A stretch of 55,202 bases of DNA, taken from assembly GCA_013298815.1 (NCBI GenBank), contig JAAFJF010000017.1, positions 1-55,202 of the forward strand. The letters run 5' to 3'. Numbering within the stretch: position 1 is the first letter of the stretch; each line of letters begins with the position of its first letter. Source of the stretch: Polaromonas sp. Its GTDB lineage: Bacteria > Pseudomonadota > Gammaproteobacteria > Burkholderiales > Burkholderiaceae_C. Of this stretch, positions 45,994-54,380 are shown piece after piece. A program made the translations under genes and the position numbers. Under the pieces are notes generated by a model. It made no database searches. It was not told the DNA's origin and saw only the letters and a list, made by a program, of their open reading frames with translations.

Positions 45994-48321
45994 TTACGTC
46001 AAAAACCCCATCCCACGCGATTCGCGCACTTCTGGCTTGATACGGTGCTCGGCTTCGAGCTGGCTCATGAACTCATCGGCTGTGAAACCTTCACCCAAAA
46101 TGTCGATTTGGCGCTTCACTGCCGCAAAATCGCCCGGACAGAGCACTTCTAACTTCGCCAAACGCGTTTTCAGCTCTGCGCTCATCTGCGCAACATCGCC
46201 AGACAAAGCTTCCGTCACAAACATGGTTTCGCGCTGCTCTGGGGTGAGCGGTTTGAACTTGATTTTGAAGGTGAAACGGCGCAGTGCAGCTTGGTCGATG
46301 CGGTCTAGCAAGTTGGTTGTGCAAACAAAAATGCCTTTGAAACGCTCCATGCCTTGCAGCATTTCGTTGACTTCGGTCACCTCGTAGCTGCGCTGTGCAC
46401 CGCGACGGTCTTGCAGGTAGCTGTCTGCCTCGTCCAACAACAATACCGCGCCTTCGGCTTCGGCTTCTTTGAACATCGCAGCCATGTTTTGCTCAGTCTC
46501 GCCCACAAACTTGCTCATCAAATCACTGGCTTGCTTGATGATGAGCGGCTTTTCTAACGCTTTGGAGATGTGCTCAGCCAGCGCAGTTTTACCTGTGCCA
46601 GGCGCGCCATAGAAACACAGCGTACCGTGGCCACGCTCTTTCAAGGCTTTGACGATGCGTGGGATTTCAAATTTCGTCTCCACATTTAACATGTCTAGGT
46701 TGTAGCTCGTCACCGTCGGTCGGCTCTTGTCACCGTCGATTTTTGTGCCCAATGCAGCATCAGCGTTTTTGAGCTGACGCTCAATCAAGGTTTCCAACCC
46801 CATGTGCTCAGACGTGGCCAAACCTGCAAAACGCACCGCTGTGCGGATCTGCGCGGGCGTCAAACCCTTGCGCTCGGTCAGTTTGGCGACAAATTCAGCG
46901 CTGATTTCTACGCCTTCTAGTGTTTTGCGCACCAACTGCTCACGCGCACCAGGCGGTGGCGATTTCAACTCTAAATGGTAGGCAAAACGGCGACGGAAAG
47001 CGGGGTCGATTTGCTCGATGCGGTTGGTCACCCAAATCGTCGGAACAGGGTTGGTTTCCAAAATTTGGTTGACCCAGGCTTTGCCATTGATGCTTTGGTT
47101 TGACGAACTTGGATACGCCATTTGCTCTTGCCGAGCCATCAAATTGGCGGCATCCAGACTAACCGTTGGGAAAACGTCTTCCACCTCGTCAAACATCAAA
47201 GCTACCTGAGGGCTACCTTTGAGGAAGCTTTGGGCAATTTGCAGGGAGCGGTAGCGGTCACGGCCGCTAAGAGAGTTGCCATCCCGATCTGCGTATTCAA
47301 CCTCGTACAAATCTAGCCCAGACGACTGCGCCACAACCTTAGCCAACTCAGTTTTACCCGTGCCTGGCGGGCCGTAGAGCAACACATTCACGCCTAGCTC
47401 TTTGCGCTCGACAGCGTTTTTAATCAACGCGCAAAGCACTTGCGTGTCTTCTTGCACAAACGAAAAGTCATTCAGCATCAAGGCTGATTTGCTGGCTGGC
47501 TTGGTGAACACGGCCATTAGCTCGTTTTGGTCGCGGTATTCGCGCATTAGCACGGGCGGCAGTTTCTCACTGACTTTCATCAAGTCAGACAAATCGGTGA
47601 TGCTGTGTTCTGAAATCAAATTTTCGATCAAGCCAATGCGCTCTAAGCGTGAGCCAGCACGTAGGGCTTCACCAATTTCGGTCGCGGTGACGCCGGCCAC
47701 TTCAGCGATCGCAGCGAAAGCTTCTGGTGCGTTGCTCACTTTGAATTCCACCAAAATGCTGCGCAAATCACGCTGGTAACGTGCCATCGTGCCGTACAGC
47801 AACAAAGCGCGCTCGGCTTTGTTGAGCTGCAGCAGATTGCTCAAGGCGGCGATGTTTTTCTCGATCAGCGTGCTTTGCTTCTTGAGGGCATGTGTCAACC
47901 ACTCAACAGTGATGGCCAGCACAGACAAAATCTCTTTGGGCTGGTCTTTGGCAAACTCGTCAAGATAAAAATACATCGTGCCCTCTTCGTAGGGGCCACG
48001 CCACAGACCATGCCGCTCTAAGAACTCTGTATTGCTCAGTGCCTCATGCCCACGCCAAATCTCGTTGTCTTTACAGCGATGGTTCAAAAAAGCACGTATT
48101 TTGTTGAACACATGGGTAGGCCAAACCATGTTACGACCCGTGAGCGTCAGCAAGCTGTTCAAATCGCGGCGTACATTGAACTTAGGGCCTTGCTTGGCAG
48201 CCAAACTCAGCACAAAGTGTGAACACATCAAGTCCATCACTGGCGCGTCTTTCAAACCAGGGGAGAGCAACATCTGCTCTAAAGCTTCTTCTGCAACCAA
48301 ACGTTTAGTGGTGGTACCCAT
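45994..48321 (-). CDS. Twin-AAA+ ATPase of unknown role
   Basis: 775 residues from ATG 48321, which has AGGAGG 8 bases upstream; the open frame extends further but without a ribosome site. N-terminal helical region about 1-290; AAA-1 about 300-480 (YGPPGTGKTELAKVVA, LMFDEVEDVF, VTNRIEQIDPAFRRRF); AAA-2 about 560-740 (YGAPGTGKTALAEHIS, VLLLDEADSYL, ALRRFTFKIKF). Both sites look catalytically complete. The tandem layout recalls p97/ClpC-like unfoldases, but no protease partner or known adaptor motif is visible. Divergent from slmA across about 195 bp. Confidence 0.85.
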   Translation of the reverse strand: MGTTTKRLVAEEALEQMLLSPGLKDAPVMDLMCSHFVLSLAAKQGPKFNVRRDLNSLLTLTGRNMVWPTHVFNKIRAFLNHRCKDNEIWRGHEALSNTEFLERHGLWRGPYEEGTMYFYLDEFAKDQPKEILSVLAITVEWLTHALKKQSTLIEKNIAALSNLLQLNKAERALLLYGTMARYQRDLRSILVEFKVSNAPEAFAAIAEVAGVTATEIGEALRAGSRLERIGLIENLISEHSITDLSDLMKVSEKLPPVLMREYRDQNELMAVFTKPASKSALMLNDFSFVQEDTQVLCALIKNAVERKELGVNVLLYGPPGTGKTELAKVVAQSSGLDLYEVEYADRDGNSLSGRDRYRSLQIAQSFLKGSPQVALMFDEVEDVFPTVSLDAANLMARQEQMAYPSSSNQSINGKAWVNQILETNPVPTIWVTNRIEQIDPAFRRRFAYHLELKSPPPGAREQLVRKTLEGVEISAEFVAKLTERKGLTPAQIRTAVRFAGLATSEHMGLETLIERQLKNADAALGTKIDGDKSRPTVTSYNLDMLNVETKFEIPRIVKALKERGHGTLCFYGAPGTGKTALAEHISKALEKPLIIKQASDLMSKFVGETEQNMAAMFKEAEAEGAVLLLDEADSYLQDRRGAQRSYEVTEVNEMLQGMERFKGIFVCTTNLLDRIDQAALRRFTFKIKFKPLTPEQRETMFVTEALSGDVAQMSAELKTRLAKLEVLCPGDFAAVKRQIDILGEGFTADEFMSQLEAEHRIKPEVRESRGMGFLT

Positions 48322-48414
48322 AACATAGCCTCCTGTGAAGACAATCACTTGTGCCACCTTAACGCAGATGCCATTGCTTTGGAATACCTGCAAACGCCAG
48401 CAAAATTTTAATTT

Positions 48415-48429
48415 ATACAAGAATTGTAT
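48415..48429. promoter_or_regulatory. Perfect dyad between divergent AAA and slmA genes
   Basis: ATACAA-GAA-TTGTAT, a 15-bp palindrome in the spacer, 94 bp from the AAA start and 88 bp from the slmA start. It could be an operator, but short AT-rich palindromes arise by chance. Confidence 0.35.
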
Positions 48430-48516
48430 TTAATTGAGCCAAAACATGAATAAATCGATGTTTTGCTGTGCGAGAATCAAAAAAGTAACAATTCCCCAAA
48501 CCTCACGACTGCCAAC

Positions 48517-49155
48517 ATGACAGACAACATGCTCGCCTCAAACAAAGACACAACAGTATCAACTGGCGAAAACGTCCGTAAACGCCCCAAGCCTGGTGAG
48601 CGCCGTGTACAAATTTTGGAGGCTTTAGCAACAATGTTAGAAGGATCGGGCACAGAGCGAATCACCACGGCTGCCTTGGCGACCCGCTTAGACGTTAGTG
48701 AAGCCGCTTTGTACCGCCATTTCGCCAGCAAAGCGCAAATGTTTGAGGCTTTGATTGAATTCATCGAGCAAACTGTGTTCAGCCTGATCAACCAAATCAC
48801 AGAGCGCGAACCCAACCCGCAAGCCCAAGTAGCGCGCATTCTGGCTTTAACACTGCAGTTTGCTGAGAAAAACCCCGGCATGGCGCGGGTGATGGTGGGC
48901 GATGCCTTGGTGTTTGAAAACGACCGCCTGCAGCAGCGCATGAACCAGTTTTTTGACAAATTTGAGTCCAGCTTGAAGCAAAGCCTACGCGCTAATGCTG
49001 AAGCACAAAACTCGGCCACGCCCACCGTAGATGCACAAGTCAAAGCCTCAGTCCTAACCGCATTTGTCGTTGGCCGACTACAACGCTTCAGCCGTTCTAA
49101 TTTCAAACGCCTTCCAAGCGAGCATTTAGAAGCTAGTTTTGTGCAGTTACTGTAA
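48517..49155 (+). CDS. slmA: TetR-type regulator, nucleoid occlusion factor SlmA
   Basis: 212 residues from ATG 48517. The DNA-binding domain GERRVQILEALATMLE, ITTAALATRLDVSEAALYRHFASKAQMFEALIEFIEQ (in pieces) matches SlmA closely, as does NPGMARVMVGDAL in the ligand/FtsZ-binding half. SlmA binds chromosomal sites and blocks FtsZ assembly over the nucleoid. An in-frame TTG further upstream has no support. General TetR repressor function cannot be excluded. Confidence 0.88.
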   Translation: MTDNMLASNKDTTVSTGENVRKRPKPGERRVQILEALATMLEGSGTERITTAALATRLDVSEAALYRHFASKAQMFEALIEFIEQTVFSLINQITEREPNPQAQVARILALTLQFAEKNPGMARVMVGDALVFENDRLQQRMNQFFDKFESSLKQSLRANAEAQNSATPTVDAQVKASVLTAFVVGRLQRFSRSNFKRLPSEHLEASFVQLL

Positions 49156-49237
49156 GTTTTCTTGTTGCTTTCGCGCAGTCATTGATTTTGACTATGTTGG
49201 TCTTCGAAAAACACAATCAATCAAATCGGTATTGGCA

Positions 49238-49274
49238 ATAGATATTGGCTATGATTAATGCATCGGCCATACAG
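49238..49274 (+). promoter_or_regulatory. Candidate OxyR site upstream of ahpC
   Basis: ATAG-7-CTAT at 49238-49252 is a perfect half of the OxyR pattern; with the same 7-base spacing it continues as GCAT and ACAG, weak matches to the second half. It lies about 110 bp before the ahpC start. OxyR control of ahpC is common in proteobacteria. A 7-bp hairpin (ACAGCTT/AAGCTGT, 49271-49290) overlaps the right end. Confidence 0.5.
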
Positions 49275-49362
49275 CTTATTAAGAAGCTGTCTGAAGCTGA
49301 TGGCATAGCTTGGCTGCTAGCGCCTGTTTCAATTAACATATCATTTTTTTGAGGATCTCACC

Positions 49363-49926
49363 ATGTCATTGATTAACACCACTGTCGCCCCATTCAAAAC
49401 TGAAGCTTTTCACAACGGTAAATTTGTGACAGTCTCTGAAGCAAGCCTGCAAGGCAAATGGTCTGTGCTGATTTTCATGCCAGCGGCTTTCACGTTCAAC
49501 TGCCCAACAGAAATTGAAGATGCTGCTGACAACTACGCTGAGTTCCAAAAAGCTGGCGCAGAAGTCTATATCGTGACGACTGACACACATTTTTCACACA
49601 AAGTGTGGCACGAGACATCTCCTGCTGTTGGCAAAGCGAAGTTTCCATTGGTTGGTGACCCAACGCATGCATTGACCAATGCTTTTGGCGTGCACATTCC
49701 TGAGGAAGGCTTGGCTTTGCGTGGTACGTTCATTATTAACCCTGAGTTGACGATTAAAACGATGGAAATTCACTCCAACGAAATCGCGCGTGACGTGAAA
49801 GAAACACTGCGTAAGCTCAAAGCGGCCCAATACACAGCGGCTCATCCAGGTGAAGTTTGCCCAGCCAAGTGGAACGAAGGCGCTAAGACTTTGACGCCAT
49901 CTTTGGATTTGGTCGGCAAGATCTAA
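49363..49926 (+). CDS. ahpC: Alkyl hydroperoxide reductase AhpC
   Basis: 187-residue 2-Cys peroxiredoxin. Peroxidatic Cys47 in PAAFTFNCPTE, resolving cysteine in GEVCPAKW near residue 166. Reduces H2O2 and organic peroxides in the cytoplasm and is re-reduced by AhpF. Clear GAGGA ribosome site before ATG 49363. Candidate OxyR site upstream. A hairpin separates it from ahpF. Confidence 0.97.
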   Translation: MSLINTTVAPFKTEAFHNGKFVTVSEASLQGKWSVLIFMPAAFTFNCPTEIEDAADNYAEFQKAGAEVYIVTTDTHFSHKVWHETSPAVGKAKFPLVGDPTHALTNAFGVHIPEEGLALRGTFIINPELTIKTMEIHSNEIARDVKETLRKLKAAQYTAAHPGEVCPAKWNEGAKTLTPSLDLVGKI

Positions 49927-49935
49927 TCATTTCAA

Positions 49936-49966
49936 TGAAGCGCTGACAAGCGCTTCAAGCCTTTTT
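49936..49966 (+). terminator. Hairpin between ahpC and ahpF, likely attenuating
   Basis: Stem TGAAGCGCT with AGCGCTTCA (9 bp) and loop GACA, then five T at 49962-49966 after a 4-base gap. Such a partial terminator would allow more AhpC than AhpF to be made. Confidence 0.7.
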
Positions 49967-50019
49967 CATAAAATTTGCTACACATTCCCATCGCCACAAG
50001 CGGTGGGTAAGGGAATACT

Positions 50020-51630
50020 ATGCTCGATCAAAGCCTGAAAGATCAATTAGCAGCCTATTTAGAACGCGTTCGTGAACCGTTTGAGATGGTGGCCACGCTA
50101 GGCACAGACGCTTCTTCACAAGAGATGCGCAGCCTGCTTGAGCAAATTGCATCGCTAAGCGACAAAATCACCGTGCGCACTGATGGCACAGACGCTCGCA
50201 AACCCTCATTTGCGCTGCAACGTAAAACTGGCGCTCCTATGAAGCTGCGTTTTGCGGCCATCCCGCTGGGTCACGAGTTCACATCGCTCGTGCTGGCGCT
50301 GTTGTGGACGGGTGGACACCCACCCAAAGTCGAAGACGACACACTAGCGCAAATCCGCGCATTGCACTTTGATGCACCGCAAAAATTTGATGTGTTCATG
50401 AGCCTTTCCTGCCACAACTGCCCGGATGTTGTGCAAGCGCTCTCGCTCATGGCGATCAACAACCCAGCGTTTGATGTCACCATCATCGACGGTGGTTTGA
50501 ACCAACAAGAAGTCGAAGACAAAGGCATCATGGCTGTGCCGGCGCTACATTTGGATGGGCAGATGTTCCATTCAGGACGTGCCAGCTTGGAAGAGCTGAT
50601 TGCTAAGCTTGATACTGGTGCTGCCAAACGCGAAGCAACCAAACTCAGTGCCAAAGCCCCGTACGACGTGCTCATTTTGGGCGGTGGCCCAGCTGGTGCG
50701 GCAGCGGCTGTTTATGCCGCACGCAAAGGCATCCGTACTGGCCTGCTCGCTGAGCGCTTTGGCGGACAGGTGAATGACACCATGGCGATTGAGAACTACA
50801 TTGGCGTGCCTGAAACTGATGGTCCGAAATACGCAGCGGCTTTGGAGCAACACGTCAAAACCTATGACGTAGATTTTATGAACGGCCATCGCGCTGCCAG
50901 TGTTGTTCCAGCTAGCGCTGCGGGCGGCTACATCACGCTAACGACCGAGAGCGGTGGCGAACTTAAAACCCGCAACCTCATCATCGCCACGGGCGCACGT
51001 TGGCGCAATATGAACGTGCCTGGCGAGCAAGAATACAAAAACAAAGGTGTGGCTTATTGCCCGCATTGTGATGGGCCGCTCTTCAAGGGCAAAGATGTTG
51101 CCGTCATCGGCGGGGGTAACTCTGGTGTGGAAGCTGCCATTGATTTGGCGGGCTTGGTCAAGCACGTCACCGTGTTTGAATTCATGCCTGAGATGAAAGC
51201 GGATGCGGTATTGGTTAACAAACTCAAGAGTTTGGCCAACGTGACGATTCACCTGAACACGCAAACGCTTGAAGTCACCGGTAGCGGGGAAGGTTCGGGC
51301 GCCCGCATGAATGGCTTGCGCTTCAAAGACCGCGCTACCAATGAAGAACAAACCCTAGCTGTCGAAGGCGTGTTTGTACAAATTGGCTTGGTTCCGAATA
51401 CGGAGTTTTTAGGCACAACGCTTGAACGCACCAAGTTTGGTGAAATCGTCATCGATGCGAAGAACCATACCAATGTGGCGGGAATCTTTGGCGCGGGCGA
51501 CTGTACGACTGTGCCTTACAAGCAAATTGTGATTGCCGCGAGCGAGGGCGCTAAAGCGGCGTTGTCAGCGTTTGACCATTTGATTCGCACCCCTGCGCCG
51601 CAAGAAGCGACAGAGACTGCAACGGCATAA
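50020..51630 (+). CDS. ahpF: Alkyl hydroperoxide reductase subunit F
   Basis: 536-residue flavoprotein. N-terminal double thioredoxin-like domain with CHNC near residue 130; FAD site [19 protein letters not shown] near 212; redox-active CPHC near 347; NAD(P)H site [17 protein letters not shown]. Transfers electrons from NADH to AhpC. AAGGGA precedes ATG 50020. The stop lies 6 bp from the convergent dehydrogenase gene. Confidence 0.97.
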   Translation: MLDQSLKDQLAAYLERVREPFEMVATLGTDASSQEMRSLLEQIASLSDKITVRTDGTDARKPSFALQRKTGAPMKLRFAAIPLGHEFTSLVLALLWTGGHPPKVEDDTLAQIRALHFDAPQKFDVFMSLSCHNCPDVVQALSLMAINNPAFDVTIIDGGLNQQEVEDKGIMAVPALHLDGQMFHSGRASLEELIAKLDTGAAKREATKLSAKAPYDVLILGGGPAGAAAAVYAARKGIRTGLLAERFGGQVNDTMAIENYIGVPETDGPKYAAALEQHVKTYDVDFMNGHRAASVVPASAAGGYITLTTESGGELKTRNLIIATGARWRNMNVPGEQEYKNKGVAYCPHCDGPLFKGKDVAVIGGGNSGVEAAIDLAGLVKHVTVFEFMPEMKADAVLVNKLKSLANVTIHLNTQTLEVTGSGEGSGARMNGLRFKDRATNEEQTLAVEGVFVQIGLVPNTEFLGTTLERTKFGEIVIDAKNHTNVAGIFGAGDCTTVPYKQIVIAASEGAKAALSAFDHLIRTPAPQEATETATA

Positions 51631-51636
51631 TTCAGC

Positions 51637-52707
51637 CTAATTCAAAGCTATGCCGACTTTGACACCAGACGCAACAATATCTGCCCACGTCTGGTCGTCA
51701 ATCACAATGCCGTCTTTGCTGCGCTGAATGCGGGCACGTCGCTCTGGGTCGCCTGCGATTTGAACGGCATCAAATCCTTGGCCTGCGGGGGATTGTTTGA
51801 CCCAATCAACAAACGCTTGCGCTTCTGACTCGAACGAAGCCTGTGTGCCTAATTTCGCAGGATCGATCAACACCGTCAACATACCGTTCAGCACCGCTTG
51901 CGCTTGGCCACGAGGTGAATTGGCGGGTTCGTGCCAGCTGCCGCCACCCGTTAACGCACCGCCTAGCAGCTCACACGCCACTGCCATGCCGTAGCCTTTG
52001 TGCTCGCCAAAGGTCATCAACGCCCCGAACAAACCGTTGCTTTGCGGCACGACCACAACGCCTGGGTTGACGGTCGGCGCGCCTGTTTCGTCGATCAGCA
52101 ACCCCGGTGCGACGGTGTGGCCTTCGTTGTAAGCCACACGCATCTTGCCCTGAGCGACGCGGCTGGTGGCGAAGTCTAATAAGAAGGGTTCGCGGCCTGC
52201 CAAAGGGATGCCGATACAGCAAGGATTCGTCCCAAAACGCCCATCCGCCCCACCCCACGGCGCAACCGCCGGACGCGCCATGACGTTGACAAAGTGCATA
52301 GACACCAGCCCCGCTGCCGTCGCCAATTCCGCCCAATGGCCGATGCGGCCTAGATGGTGTGAATTGGACAGCGTCATGATGCAGCTGCCGTGCTGCTTGG
52401 CGCGTTCAATCCCCATTTGCATGGCCTGCTCGCCAATCACCTGTCCGTAGCCGCGTTGGCCGTCCAGCGTCAGCATGTGGCCCAAATCCAGCAGTGTTTT
52501 AACCGAGGTATTAGGTTTCAAGCCGCCTTCCAGCACGGCAGCGACGTAGCGCGGAAGCATGCCGACGCCGTGCGAGTCATGACCGCTTAAGTTCGCCATA
52601 ACGAGGTTGCTGGCAACCGTATTGGCTTCTTTTTGAGAGCTGCCTGACGCTATTAAAACAGTAGCTATTGAAGCAACTAAATTGCCGGCTTGAATCGTTT
52701 TTGACAT
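51637..52707 (-). CDS. Ldh_2-family malate/lactate-type dehydrogenase
   Basis: 356-residue NAD(P)-dependent oxidoreductase of the malate/L-lactate/ureidoglycolate dehydrogenase family. GHDSHGVGMLPRYV near 45, catalytic NSHHLGRIGHW near 115, MARPAVAPWGG and FLLDFATSRVAQGK are diagnostic. Encoded 13 bp downstream of the sugar-acid dehydratase, so it probably oxidises a hydroxy acid in the same catabolic route; the exact substrate is unknown. ATG 52707. Confidence 0.9.
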   Translation of the reverse strand: MSKTIQAGNLVASIATVLIASGSSQKEANTVASNLVMANLSGHDSHGVGMLPRYVAAVLEGGLKPNTSVKTLLDLGHMLTLDGQRGYGQVIGEQAMQMGIERAKQHGSCIMTLSNSHHLGRIGHWAELATAAGLVSMHFVNVMARPAVAPWGGADGRFGTNPCCIGIPLAGREPFLLDFATSRVAQGKMRVAYNEGHTVAPGLLIDETGAPTVNPGVVVVPQSNGLFGALMTFGEHKGYGMAVACELLGGALTGGGSWHEPANSPRGQAQAVLNGMLTVLIDPAKLGTQASFESEAQAFVDWVKQSPAGQGFDAVQIAGDPERRARIQRSKDGIVIDDQTWADIVASGVKVGIALN

Positions 52708-52720
52708 ACTTTTACACCCT

Positions 52721-54247
52721 TTACATCACTGCGCCGACTTGCCACGGCACAAACTCATTCTGCCCATAGCCGTGGCGTTCGCTTTTGCTCGGTTCGCCTG
52801 AGGCTGTCGCCAAAACCATTTCAAAAATTCGCTGACCCATCTCGGCAATCGAAGACGTGCCATCTATGATTTCACCGCAGTTGATGTCCATGTCGTCCTC
52901 TTGCCGCTTCCACAACGCGGAATTGGTCGCCAGCTTGAGCGAGGGCGAGGGCGCACAACCGTAGGCGGAGCCGCGCCCTGTCGTGAAGCAAATGACGTTC
53001 GCACCGCCTGCGACCTGGCCCGTCGCGCTGACGGGGTCGTAACCTGGCGTGTCCATGTAGACAAAGCCGTGGGTTGTCACCGGCTCGGCGTACTCGTACA
53101 CTGCCTGCAAATTGGACGTGCCGCCCTTGGCGACTGCGCCCAGTGATTTCTCCAAAATCGTCGTCAAACCACCGGCTTTGTTGCCTGGGGACGGGTTGTT
53201 GTTCATCTCGCCGTCGTTGATCTCGGTGTAATGCTCCCACCATTTGATGCGGGAGACCAGCTTTTCACCCACCGCGCGGCTGACAGAACGGCGCGTCAAC
53301 AGGTGTTCGGCACCGTAGATTTCAGGCGTTTCAGACAGTATAGCCGTGCCACCATGCGCCACCAGCAAGTCAACAGCAACCCCCAAAGCCGGGTTGGCAC
53401 TGATGCCCGAATAGCCGTCCGAACCTCCGCATTGCAGGCCGATGGTGATGTGCGCTGCGCTACACGGCTCACGCTTGACCGCATTGGCGCTGGGTAACAT
53501 GGCGTTGATGAGTTCAATGCCTTTAGCAACCGTCTTCGCTGTTCCTCCTGTATCCTGGATGTTGAACACCTTGAGGTTGTCGCCTTCCGTCAAGTTACCA
53601 CTGCCCAGCCAGGCTTTGATCTGGTTGCCCTCACAGCCCAAGCCCACCACCAGTGCGCCCCAGAAATTGACGTGGGTGGCGTAGCCGGTCAGGGTGCGCT
53701 GCAAAATCTGCATGCCCAGCCCTTCGCCGTCCATACCGCAGCCGGTGCCGTGCGTCAGCGCGACCACGCCATCGACGTTGGGGAAAGCCGCCAGGGCGCT
53801 GGGGTTGGTGCGGCGTGAAAAGTGGTCTGAAATCGCCCGCGCTGCGGTAGCTGAGCAGTTGACACTGGTCAGCACACCGATGTAATTGCGCGTCGCCACC
53901 CGACCATCGGGGCGTTTGATGCCCATAAACGTCGCTTCCCGCTTGGCGGGCTCGGGTTTGACATCCGCACCAAAGGCGTAATCACGCTCAAAATCGCCTT
54001 TGTTCGCGCCCATGTCCAGGTTGTGGGTATGCACATGCTCGCCGGCGGCGATTGGTTTGCTGGCAAAACCGATGATCTGGTTGTAGCGGCGCACCGGCTC
54101 ACCTACTGCAATGGCGTGGGTGGCGATTTTGTGGCCGGGGGGAATCAGCCCTTTGACAGCGATATTCTCAATAACGGTGCCACCGAGGAGTTGGGCGCGA
54201 GCGATCAAGACGTCGTCGGCGACGTGGAGGCGGATATAAGTGTTCAT
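52721..54247 (-). CDS. Galactarate/altronate dehydratase family enzyme
   Basis: 508 residues from ATG 54247 with AAGGA about 9 bases upstream; earlier ATGs at 54256 and 54268 are possible. N-terminal SAF domain (about 1-85, DVLIARAQLLGG) and UxaA/GarD catalytic domain (NYIGVLTSVNCSATAA, HGTGCGMDGEG, LGLQCGGSDGYSGI in pieces, DINCGEIIDGTSS). Iron-dependent dehydration of a hexonate or hexarate. With the Ldh_2 enzyme and FadR-type regulator it forms a small catabolic set. Whether the substrate is altronate or galactarate cannot be settled by eye. Confidence 0.88.
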   Translation of the reverse strand: MNTYIRLHVADDVLIARAQLLGGTVIENIAVKGLIPPGHKIATHAIAVGEPVRRYNQIIGFASKPIAAGEHVHTHNLDMGANKGDFERDYAFGADVKPEPAKREATFMGIKRPDGRVATRNYIGVLTSVNCSATAARAISDHFSRRTNPSALAAFPNVDGVVALTHGTGCGMDGEGLGMQILQRTLTGYATHVNFWGALVVGLGCEGNQIKAWLGSGNLTEGDNLKVFNIQDTGGTAKTVAKGIELINAMLPSANAVKREPCSAAHITIGLQCGGSDGYSGISANPALGVAVDLLVAHGGTAILSETPEIYGAEHLLTRRSVSRAVGEKLVSRIKWWEHYTEINDGEMNNNPSPGNKAGGLTTILEKSLGAVAKGGTSNLQAVYEYAEPVTTHGFVYMDTPGYDPVSATGQVAGGANVICFTTGRGSAYGCAPSPSLKLATNSALWKRQEDDMDINCGEIIDGTSSIAEMGQRIFEMVLATASGEPSKSERHGYGQNEFVPWQVGAVM

Positions 54248-54273
54248 CTGAGACATCCTTTTTCTCAAAACTT

Positions 54274-54337
54274 GTCATTCCCGCGAAGGCGGGAATCTAT
54301 GGTGGCGCTTGTGGATTCCTGCCTTCGCGGGAATGAC
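54274..54337. repeat. Inverted pair of dRS3/REP-like elements
   Basis: Two copies of a 24-base element with core ATTCCC-8-GGGAAT lie in opposite orientation (54274-54297 and 54314-54337), separated by 16 bp. The arms differ at one position, so the RNA could form a 24-bp hairpin. The core matches the pattern of Neisseria dRS3 repeats and similar palindromes in many proteobacteria. It sits between the dehydratase start and the end of the regulator gene. Confidence 0.88.
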
Positions 54338-54380
54338 GGTTCTCTTCTCGGGAAGAACAGTTCTACTAGATATTGATAGT

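Noticed and set aside
48477-49106. 209-codon open frame antisense to slmA
   Set aside because: It mirrors a GC-balanced conserved gene and has no family features or ribosome site.
52636-52680. Possible ninth copy of the 43-bp repeat at the start of the Ldh_2 dehydrogenase gene
   Set aside because: Blocks such as ATAGC and AGGCAG occur, but the spacing is off by one base and the encoded ATVLIASGSSQKEA fits ordinary family sequence.
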